Source: an uncultured Alphaproteobacteria bacterium (GTDB lineage Bacteria > Pseudomonadota > Alphaproteobacteria > Rhizobiales > Aestuariivirgaceae). From it: a stretch of 5,181 nt of DNA. The notes below the pieces were generated by a model. That model was given only the letters and a program-made list of their open reading frames with translations, was not told where the DNA came from and made no database searches. The stretch covers positions 1 to 5,181 of the forward strand of contig CALMLK010000463.1 in the NCBI GenBank assembly GCA_937868035.1. Direction: 5' to 3'. Positions 1-5,181 of this stretch are shown here, one piece after another. The position numbers were made by a program, and so were the translations under genes. Position 1 is the stretch's first letter, and each line of letters starts with the position of its first letter.

Positions 1-547
1 CGGATCCGATGTCCATCACCTTCATGCCGGGCTTGATGTTGAGCTTGGCCGCGAGCTGTCGCTTCTTGGCCAGCTGCGCATCCTCCAACGTCGCGTTGGA
101 ACTTTCGAAATAGGCGCAGGAATATTGCCGGTCGACATCGAGAAAGAGGTCGTAGAGCGCACCGGAGAGATCATAATGCCGGGCCACGTTCTCCTTGGCC
201 TTGCCGACGGGATTGTGCTGGGCAATGCGGCGCGTGGCGAGGCGGCCCTTCAGCACCACATTGTGAATCCAGTGGGCACGGCCCTGACGCTCCATGTTCC
301 GCATGGCCAACGCCAGAAAATCATAGATGGTGCCAGAAAGGAGCGTCAGGCCACCGTTCATGTAGGATTCGCCGAGATTGAGGTCCGGATCGAGCGCAAT
401 CTTGCGCGCTGCTGCGGCCGAGGTGATCTTCACGTGAACATGCGGAGGAGACTCGTCTCCGTAGCGCGTTTCCACTCCCGCCCAGTCGGTCAGGCGCAGG
501 TCGCCCTTCCGGATCAGCCGCTTGAGAACTGCATCCAACAGCAACAT
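1..547 (-). CDS. cfa: Cyclopropane-fatty-acyl-phospholipid synthase (CFA/CMAS family), N-terminal part, cut by left edge
   Basis: This is the first 182 codons of a SAM-dependent enzyme that adds a methylene group across the double bond of unsaturated acyl chains in membrane phospholipids, forming cyclopropane rings. The translation begins MLLLDAVLKRLIRKGDLRLT. It shows the family's N-terminal lipid-binding region with GESYMNGGL (residues 59-67), then ARHYDLSGALYDLFLD (122-137) and YSCAYF (142-147). The cysteine at 144 aligns with the bicarbonate-site cysteine of E. coli Cfa (YSCAYW, from memory). The sequence breaks off at MDIGS (178-182), the start of the SAM-binding glycine motif, which normally continues GWGG. 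The family is about 380-410 residues long, so the catalytic half lies outside the window. The ATG at 547-545 has a GGGAG ribosome-binding site six bases upstream, which supports this start. The lipoprotein gene lies 133 bp upstream on the same strand; cotranscription is possible but not shown. Paralogues acting on other lipids share these motifs, so the family is surer than the exact substrate. Confidence 0.9.
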   Translation of the reverse strand, partial: MLLLDAVLKRLIRKGDLRLTDWAGVETRYGDESPPHVHVKITSAAAARKIALDPDLNLGESYMNGGLTLLSGTIYDFLALAMRNMERQGRAHWIHNVVLKGRLATRRIAQHNPVGKAKENVARHYDLSGALYDLFLDVDRQYSCAYFESSNATLEDAQLAKKRQLAAKLNIKPGMKVMDIGS

Positions 548-656
548 CGAACACTCCCGCCACTCGCTCACGCAAGGGGACGGCAGCCAGAAGCCAGAGG
601 ACCACAGGCTGCGGACCCTTCAACTCAACGCAAAACTAAGCAGATTGGTTCCGGCC

Positions 657-680
657 TCGCAAGACAAGCCCGGGTTGCGA
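657..680 (-). other. Inverted repeat directly after the lipoprotein stop codon
   Basis: TCGCAA (657-662) and TTGCGA (675-680) form a perfect 6-bp inverted repeat around a 12-base loop containing CCCGGG. It begins at the base next to the stop codon of the minus-strand lipoprotein gene. No U-run follows on the minus strand (the next bases read GGCCGG), so it is not a classical intrinsic terminator. It could be a weak transcript-end hairpin or chance in GC-rich DNA. In the rest of the 548-680 gap I see only the CFA ribosome-binding site and a loose GCAGCC/GGCTGC repeat (583-588/607-612). Confidence 0.25.
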
Positions 681-1061
681 TCAGCCGCAGCGGGCCTGCA
701 ACTTCCACGCGCCGCCGTCATAGGCGGGCTTGTTGGTGAGCTTGCCCGTCTTGCCTTCCGGGCAGGCGAAGTAGCGGAGCGACGAGGTGGCCACTGCCAC
801 GGCATCCTTCTCCTGCTTGGCATTCATGCCGCCCACGGCCATGTCGAAGGCACCGCCTGCACCGGGAGCGAAATCGAGGTGATAGGTCTTGCCGTTGTAG
901 AAAATGGGCTCGGACCGCGGCTTCAGGACGACGGCCGCCGGGGCGGCCTTCTTCTTCTCCGTGCTGATGCGCACGCCGTTGGCTTCATTGTTGCAGCCCG
1001 CAAGCGGCAGCGCGAGGGCCAGGATGGCGAGGGAGGCAAGGACTGATTTCATGGGCCGCAT
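681..1061 (-). CDS. Small predicted lipoprotein of unknown function
   Basis: A 126-residue protein that I do not recognise by family. It starts MRPMKSVLASLAILALALPL and continues to the lipobox LAGC, a textbook signal-peptidase II site. The cysteine is residue 23 and would become the lipidated N-terminus; the next residues are Asn-Asn, so there is no Asp retention signal at +2 and an outer-membrane location is plausible. The mature part has a Lys/Ala-rich linker (STEKKKAAPAA) and then a compact C-terminal domain of about 80 residues containing FYNGKTYHLDF, SLRYFACPEGKTGKL and a terminal WKLQARCG. The two cysteines of the mature domain (100 and 125) could form a disulfide in the periplasm. I chose the ATG at 1061 because AGGCGG lies four bases upstream. 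The ATG at 1052 (MKSVLAS, 123 residues) is a reasonable alternative but has no better site. An open frame continues upstream of 1061, but that part is antisense to the aminotransferase and is not coding. The promoter must lie within 54 bp of the divergent gene's start codon, or inside that gene. Confidence 0.8.
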   Translation of the reverse strand: MRPMKSVLASLAILALALPLAGCNNEANGVRISTEKKKAAPAAVVLKPRSEPIFYNGKTYHLDFAPGAGGAFDMAVGGMNAKQEKDAVAVATSSLRYFACPEGKTGKLTNKPAYDGGAWKLQARCG

Positions 1062-1115
1062 GTAGCCGCCTGCCCTCGACGGGGCAAGGAGAAGCTGGCA
1101 TAGCACGCCCCCATC
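1062..1115. promoter_or_regulatory. Divergent intergenic region between lipoprotein and aminotransferase genes
   Basis: These 54 bp separate two start codons facing away from each other, so transcription signals for both genes must lie here or extend into the coding sequences. I see no convincing -35/-10 pair on either strand. A small inverted repeat, TGCCC (1071-1075) with GGGCA (1082-1086), could be an operator half-site pair or a leader hairpin on the lipoprotein side. An AAGGAG at 1086-1091 resembles a ribosome-binding site but lies 24 bases from the aminotransferase ATG. The assignment as regulatory is inferred from position only. Confidence 0.35.
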
Positions 1116-2339
1116 ATGACCAGCGCAAAACCAACCTTCGACCCCGCCCTGCAACTCTCCTCCCGTGCCAATGCCGCCGATGAAGGTGCCATCATCCGCA
1201 TGGCGCAGAAATCGCGGGAACTGCGCGCCAAGGGCCGCGACGTGGTGGCATTGACGGTGGGGGAACCCGACTTCGACACGCCGCTCAACATCCGCGATGC
1301 GGCCAAGGCGGCGCTGGACCAGGGCTTCACCCATTATGCGCCGGTGGCGGGCATTCCCGAACTGCGGGAAGCCATCGCCACCAAATTGAAGACTGAAAAC
1401 AACCTGCCCTACCCCGCGTCGGGAATCGTTCTTGCCAATGGCACGAAGCAGGCCATTGCCAATGCCGTGCTCTCGGTGATCGGTCCCGGCGACGAGGTGA
1501 TCATCCTTGCGCCCTATTGGGTGTCCTATGAGGCCACGGTGCGGCTGGCGGGTGGAACGCCCGTGGTGCTCACTTCCAGCGTGGACGAGAATTACAAGGT
1601 GCCGGCCCCGCGCATTGCCGCGGCGGTGACGGCAAAGACGAAGCTCATCATTCTCAACTCGCCTTGCAACCCCACCGGCGCGGTGTGGCCCCGGGCCGAG
1701 CTTGAAGCGATTGCGGTGATCGTCGCCGCGCACCCCAACCTGATGGTGCTTTCCGACGAGATCTACGAATACATCACGTTCGATGGCGAGATGGTGTCGT
1801 TCGGCTCCCTGCCGGACATGCTGGCGCGCACGATCACCCTCAACGGCTTCGCCAAGGGCTTTGCCATGACCGGCTGGCGGCTTGGCTATGCGGCGGCGGC
1901 TGAGCCCATCGCCAAGGCCATGGGCCGCATGCAGAGCATCGTCTCGGCCGGTGCCAACTCATTCGTGCAGCGCGCCGCCATCGCCGCGTTGACGGGCCCC
2001 CGCGACGAAGTCGTTGCCATGCGCGAGGCCTACCGCCGCCGGCGCGACCTTGTGGTCGCCGGCCTGCGCGCCATTCCGGGCCTGCGCATCGGCGACATTC
2101 CCGGCACCTTCTATGCCTTCCCGGATGTGTCGGCTGTGTTGGGAAAGGCTGCGGGCAATACGCGCATCACCACGCCTGACGAGTTGTGCGACTGGCTGCT
2201 GGAAGAGCATGGCGTTGCCACGGTGCCCGGCACCGCCTTCGGTGCGCCCACGTCCATTCGCTTGTCCTTTGCCGCGAGCGAGGACGACATCAAAAAAGCC
2301 CTGACGCGCATTGCATCAGGGCTCTCTCAACTCAGCTGA
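1116..2339 (+). CDS. Class I pyridoxal-phosphate aminotransferase (aspartate aminotransferase I-gamma-like)
   Basis: A complete 407-residue fold-type I aminotransferase, normal for the family (about 390-410). It is a cytoplasmic PLP enzyme that moves an amino group between an amino acid and a 2-oxo acid. Visible landmarks are GEPDFDTP (49-56), YAPVAGIPELREAI (74-87), APYWVSY (132-138, with the Trp that stacks on PLP), NSPCNPTG (181-188, Asn185 to the cofactor), SDEIYEY (213-219, Asp214 and Tyr217), the PLP lysine K247 in FAKGFAMTGWRLGY (245-258), and Arg382 in IRLSFA, which binds the substrate carboxylate. Lys111 (NGTKQAIAN) matches the position that recognises the distal carboxylate in the Thermus enzyme, from memory, so aspartate/glutamate or prephenate substrates are likely, but the exact substrate cannot be fixed here. 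The ATG at 1116 is the first start after an in-frame TAG at 1101. No ribosome-binding site sits at normal spacing, so the mRNA may be leaderless or weakly translated. The next ATG (1200) would remove the conserved N-terminal LSSR helix. The last codons contain the opposing gene's terminator. Confidence 0.92.
   Translation: MTSAKPTFDPALQLSSRANAADEGAIIRMAQKSRELRAKGRDVVALTVGEPDFDTPLNIRDAAKAALDQGFTHYAPVAGIPELREAIATKLKTENNLPYPASGIVLANGTKQAIANAVLSVIGPGDEVIILAPYWVSYEATVRLAGGTPVVLTSSVDENYKVPAPRIAAAVTAKTKLIILNSPCNPTGAVWPRAELEAIAVIVAAHPNLMVLSDEIYEYITFDGEMVSFGSLPDMLARTITLNGFAKGFAMTGWRLGYAAAAEPIAKAMGRMQSIVSAGANSFVQRAAIAALTGPRDEVVAMREAYRRRRDLVVAGLRAIPGLRIGDIPGTFYAFPDVSAVLGKAAGNTRITTPDELCDWLLEEHGVATVPGTAFGAPTSIRLSFAASEDDIKKALTRIASGLSQLS
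2292..2323 (-). terminator. Rho-independent terminator of the RND gene, inside the aminotransferase 3' end
   Basis: On the minus strand the RNA would read AGCCCTGA, an 11-base loop, then TCAGGGCT followed by a run of U. The two arms (2316-2323 and 2297-2304) pair perfectly over 8 bp, and two further G-C pairs can form inside the loop (2306/2314, 2307/2313). The T-run is six bases (2297-2292), the first of which is also the last base of the stem. The hairpin starts 38 bases after the RND stop codon at 2361-2363, a normal distance for its terminator. On the plus strand the same hairpin has no T-run after it, so it serves only the minus-strand transcript. It overlaps aminotransferase codons 393-403. 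Confidence 0.8.
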
Positions 2340-2360
2340 GTGATTTGGAAGGCGGGGGAT

Positions 2361-5180
2361 TTACTCCGCCGCTTCCGCGAGGTCGGAACGCTTCTTCCGG
2401 CCCTTCTTGTCCTGGTCATTGGCCGGCGCGGACACGACCTTCGGGGCGGGGCCCGTTTCGCCATGGATCACGTTGTCAGCTGCCATTTCATCCTCGTGCT
2501 GGTGGGCATCCGCGACGAAGCGGCGGCGGTCACGGGCGACGTAGGAGTACACGGCAGGCGTGATGAAGAGCGTGAACATGGTGCCAATCGCCATGCCGGC
2601 AGCGATGATCACGCCGATGTCGAAGCGGCTCTTGGCACCCGCGCCGTTGGCGATCAGCAGCGGAACAACGCCGATCACCATGGCGGCGGTCGTCATCAGG
2701 ATCGGACGCAGGCGGATGGCCGCGGCTTCCTTGATGGCGGTGTGCTTGTCCAATCCTTCTGTTTCCTGAAGCTTGTTGGCAAACTCCACCATCAGGATGC
2801 CGTGCTTGGCGATGAGGCCGATCAGCGTCACCAGACCGATCTGGGTGTAGATGTTGATCGTGCCCGAGCCCAGGTTGATGGGCGGGTTGTTCTGCATCAT
2901 GCCGTTGATCTCACCCAGGACGAACAGCACGAAGAGTGCGCCGAACACCGTGGCCGGCAGGCCGATGAGAATGACGAAGGGATCGCGGAAGCTTTCGAAC
3001 TGTGCGGCAAGCACGAGATAGATCAGCAGCAGGGCGACCGCGAAAGTGATCGCCAGCGTGTTGCCTTCGTTGACGAACTGGCGGCTTTCACCCTTGAAGT
3101 CATAGGCCATGCCGCGCGGGAACATTTCGTCCGCCTTGCTCTTCAGGAAGGCAATGCCTTCACCGATGGTGCGGCCCGGGAAGGGCACGCCGGAAAGCGT
3201 GGCCGAGTTCAACTGCTGGAATGTCTGCAGTCCGTTGGGCTGCACCGACTTGCTCAGCGTCACGAAGGACGACAGCGGCACCATGCTGCCGTCTGTGGCG
3301 CGCACGCGGTACTTCAGGATGTTCTCTGCCGTTTCACGCTCGGTGCGGGGCACCTGCGGGATCACCTGGTAGGAACGGCCCTGCACGGTGAAGCGGTTGA
3401 CGTTGTTGCCGCCCAGCAATGTGGCAAGGGTGGCGCCAACGTCGCGCATGGTCACGCCGAGCTTGTTGGCGCGGTCCTTGTCGACCACCAGTTCCAACTG
3501 CGGGGTGGAGAAGCGAAGGTCGGCATTGGTGAAGATGAAGAGGCCACTTTTCATGGCTTCCGCGTTCAGCTTCTCCAGCACGTCGGCAAGCTCGGTGTAT
3601 TCGCCCGGATAGGTGATCACGAACTCGATGGGCAATTCGCCGGCGCCCACGGGAATGGCTGATGGCGCGGTGGCGAAAATCTGCACGCCCGCCACGTTGC
3701 CGAACTTGGGCTGCAATTCTCCCATGACCGAGAGGTCGGACCGCTCGCGCTCACCCCACGGCTTCAGGATGAGGCCGAGGAAGGCGGACTGGGCACTGGG
3801 GAAGCCGGTGATGGAGAACAGGTTCTGCCGTTCCGGCAACTTCAGCAGCTCTTCCGACAGGGGGTCGGTGTAGCTGGTGAGATAGTCGAGGTTGGTGTGG
3901 TCCGGTGCGTTGACGAAGGCGAAGAGCACGCCCTGATCTTCTGCCGGCGCAAGCTGGCGGTTGATGGCGTTGTACAGAACGCCGGACAGGACAATCGTGA
4001 GCACCGCAATCCAGGCGAAGACCGCGCGCTGCCGGATGGTGCCGTCGAGGCGGCGGCGATAAAAGCGCTGCAAGGCACCGAAGACCCGCTCCACCAGACG
4101 GCTGAACCAGCTCTGGTGGGCATGCGACTTCAGGAGCTTCGACGTCATCATGGGTGACAGCGTCAAGGCGATGACACCGGACACGATCACGGCGCCCGCC
4201 AGCGTGAAGGCAAATTCACGGAACAAGGCGCCGGTCAGGCCGGAGGTGAACCCGATCGGCGCATAGACCGCGGCGAGCGTGATGGTCATGGCGATGACGG
4301 GGCCGGTGATTTCGCGCGCACCCTTGAGGGCGGCGACAAAGGGCGTCATCCCTTCCTCGATGTGGCGATGGATGTTCTCAACGACAACGATGGCGTCGTC
4401 CACCACAAGGCCGATGGCTAGAACGAGCGCCAGCAAGGTCAGCAGGTTGATCGAATAGCCGAGCGCGATGAGCACGACCGCAACACCAATCAGCGACAGC
4501 GGAATGGTGACGACAGGAATGAGCGTCGAGCGCAGGTTGCCGAGGAAGAGGAAGATCACGAGGATCACGATGACCGAGGCTTCGGCCAGCGTCTTGCCCA
4601 CTTCCCAGATGGATTCGTTGATGAACTCGGTGGCGTCGTAGGCGATCTTCACCTCAAGGCCGGTTGGCAACTGCTTGGCGATTTCCGGAATGGCATCGCG
4701 CACATTTGCAATGACGGTGAGCGGGTTCGAATCCGGCGTGGTTTCGATGCCCATGAACACGGCCTTCACGCCATCGAAGGTCGAGGCGGTACCGAAGCTT
4801 TGGGGGCCGAGGTTGATCTGGGCAATCTGCCCGAGGCGGATGATGGTGCCGCCGCGGTTGGCCACGACCAGCTGGCCGAACTGCTCCGGCGTTTCCAGGG
4901 AGGTCTGGGCATTGATGTTCTGTTGCGTGAACTGGCCCTTCACTTCGCCGGCGGCGGTGGTGAAGTTGTTGGCCTGCAAGGCTTGCGACACATCCAGCGG
5001 TGTGATGCCGAAGGACGCCATCTTGTCCGGGTCGAGCCAGACGCGCATGGCGAAGGTCGATCCGCCGAGAATTTCAGCCGCGGCCACGCCGTTGATGGCC
5101 TGCAGGTCACAGGGCGCCAGCAGCCAGGGCAGCGGCTGGCCGAGCGCCGCGAAGCCTATGGCGGTGCGCAGGTTCCCGTC
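2361..5180 (-). CDS. RND-family efflux permease (HAE1/AcrB-like inner-membrane pump), 5' end missing
   Basis: A proton-driven inner-membrane transporter of the drug-export RND type; such pumps form a tripartite complex with a periplasmic adaptor and an outer-membrane channel. Numbering from the Val at 5087, about 908 residues match the family. They cover the end of the first porter region (ILGGSTFAMRVWLDPDKMAS), TM2-TM7 (about 168-373), the second periplasmic region (374-670) and TM8-TM12 (673-848). The proton-relay residues are present: Asp230-Asp231 in TM4 (GLVVDDAIVVVENIHR), Lys761 in TM10 (GLIAKHGILMVEFAN), and Arg792/Arg794 entering TM11 (RLRPILMTT). The stop is at 2361-2363. TM1 and most of the first porter domain, roughly 165 residues by comparison with AcrB, are absent. 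The frame stays open to the edge, but the residues before INGV do not look like RND protein (see separate entry), so the GTG at 5087 is not the true start. An adaptor gene, if present, would lie beyond the right edge. The substrate cannot be told. A charged cytoplasmic tail and an extended TM9-TM10 loop are noted as findings. Confidence 0.9.
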   Translation of the reverse strand, partial: DGNLRTAIGFAALGQPLPWLLAPCDLQAINGVAAAEILGGSTFAMRVWLDPDKMASFGITPLDVSQALQANNFTTAAGEVKGQFTQQNINAQTSLETPEQFGQLVVANRGGTIIRLGQIAQINLGPQSFGTASTFDGVKAVFMGIETTPDSNPLTVIANVRDAIPEIAKQLPTGLEVKIAYDATEFINESIWEVGKTLAEASVIVILVIFLFLGNLRSTLIPVVTIPLSLIGVAVVLIALGYSINLLTLLALVLAIGLVVDDAIVVVENIHRHIEEGMTPFVAALKGAREITGPVIAMTITLAAVYAPIGFTSGLTGALFREFAFTLAGAVIVSGVIALTLSPMMTSKLLKSHAHQSWFSRLVERVFGALQRFYRRRLDGTIRQRAVFAWIAVLTIVLSGVLYNAINRQLAPAEDQGVLFAFVNAPDHTNLDYLTSYTDPLSEELLKLPERQNLFSITGFPSAQSAFLGLILKPWGERERSDLSVMGELQPKFGNVAGVQIFATAPSAIPVGAGELPIEFVITYPGEYTELADVLEKLNAEAMKSGLFIFTNADLRFSTPQLELVVDKDRANKLGVTMRDVGATLATLLGGNNVNRFTVQGRSYQVIPQVPRTERETAENILKYRVRATDGSMVPLSSFVTLSKSVQPNGLQTFQQLNSATLSGVPFPGRTIGEGIAFLKSKADEMFPRGMAYDFKGESRQFVNEGNTLAITFAVALLLIYLVLAAQFESFRDPFVILIGLPATVFGALFVLFVLGEINGMMQNNPPINLGSGTINIYTQIGLVTLIGLIAKHGILMVEFANKLQETEGLDKHTAIKEAAAIRLRPILMTTAAMVIGVVPLLIANGAGAKSRFDIGVIIAAGMAIGTMFTLFITPAVYSYVARDRRRFVADAHQHEDEMAADNVIHGETGPAPKVVSAPANDQDKKGRKKRSDLAEAAE

Positions 5181-5181
5181 G
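5094..5181 (-). other. Probable fragment of a fumarylacetoacetate hydrolase family gene joined in frame to the RND gene
   Basis: The 29 codons at the right edge read DGNLRTAIGFAALGQPLPWL then LAPCDLQAI. At this point an RND permease should show a porter-domain segment of the TDY...P.L..I.GV type. Instead, PWLLAPCDLQAI closely resembles a conserved stretch that I remember from bacterial fumarylacetoacetate hydrolase (FAH) family proteins, where it continues KAAGVTF. Here it passes directly into NGVAAAEILGG, which is RND sequence. The other two minus-strand frames hit stops within this stretch and do not restore RND sequence, so a single-base error does not explain it. The switch occurs around CTGCAGGCCATCAA (5092-5105), which could encode LQAI in both families. 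A chimeric contig end is the simplest reading; a real deletion or fusion is possible. The FAH match is from memory, not from a search. Confidence 0.6.

Noticed and set aside
2..7. BamHI site (GGATCC) at the left edge, considered as a cloning junction
   Set aside because: The bases encode the expected GS of the DIGS motif in the CFA synthase, so the site is natural coding sequence.
620..664. Possible promoter for the CFA gene on the minus strand (TTGCGA, 17-base spacer, TTAGTT)
   Set aside because: The -35 matches 4 of 6 and the -10 only 2 of 6 of the sigma-70 consensus, no better than chance.
125..1046. Overlapping plus-strand open frames of 204 and 174 codons
   Set aside because: They lie opposite the CFA synthase and lipoprotein genes, have no recognisable motifs and follow the antisense composition pattern.
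1062..1733. Long upstream extension of the lipoprotein reading frame on the minus strand
   Set aside because: It is antisense to the conserved aminotransferase and lies upstream of an obvious signal peptide, so it is a shadow; the real start is 1061 or 1052.
2289..2323. A-run followed by a hairpin in the aminotransferase 3' end, considered as a programmed frameshift site
   Set aside because: The hairpin begins at the last A of the run with no spacer, the reading frame does not give the usual slippery heptamer phase, and the zero-frame stop is normal; a minus-strand terminator explains it better.
2340..3662. A 440-codon plus-strand open frame directly after the aminotransferase stop, opposite the RND gene
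   Set aside because: It is fully antisense to a clearly conserved RND coding region, and its translation is low-complexity, rich in His, Asp, Gly and Arg, typical of the shadow frame of a GC-rich gene.

Overview
The window is a GC-rich stretch of ordinary bacterial chromosome, probably from an alphaproteobacterium of the Hyphomicrobiales kind. I base this on codon use and on the style of the proteins (class I-gamma aminotransferase, HAE1-type RND permease, a CFA synthase with a DIGS motif). Nothing in it fixes genus or species. I see no rRNA, tRNA, CRISPR array, insertion sequence, phage gene or toxin-antitoxin pair.

Layout from left to right: the N-terminal 182 codons of a cyclopropane-fatty-acyl-phospholipid synthase (minus strand, cut by the left edge); a 133-bp gap; a small predicted lipoprotein of unknown function (minus strand); a 54-bp divergent intergenic region; a complete class I aminotransferase (plus strand); a 21-bp convergent gap; and most of a large RND-family efflux permease (minus strand) running to the right edge. 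The CFA synthase, lipoprotein and RND pump all concern the cell envelope, but they are not one operon. The aminotransferase is transcribed the opposite way and is probably an unrelated metabolic neighbour.

Two features stand out. First, an intrinsic terminator for the RND transcript lies inside the last codons of the convergent aminotransferase gene: an 8-bp stem with a six-U tract on the minus strand. Second, the last ~90 bp at the right edge do not read as RND protein, although the frame stays open. They read like a piece of a fumarylacetoacetate hydrolase family protein (PWLLAPCDLQAI), and the switch happens at a short sequence both families could share. This looks like a chimeric contig end or a microhomology-mediated rearrangement, so the RND gene should be treated as lacking its true N-terminus. 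I found no convincing new biological system.
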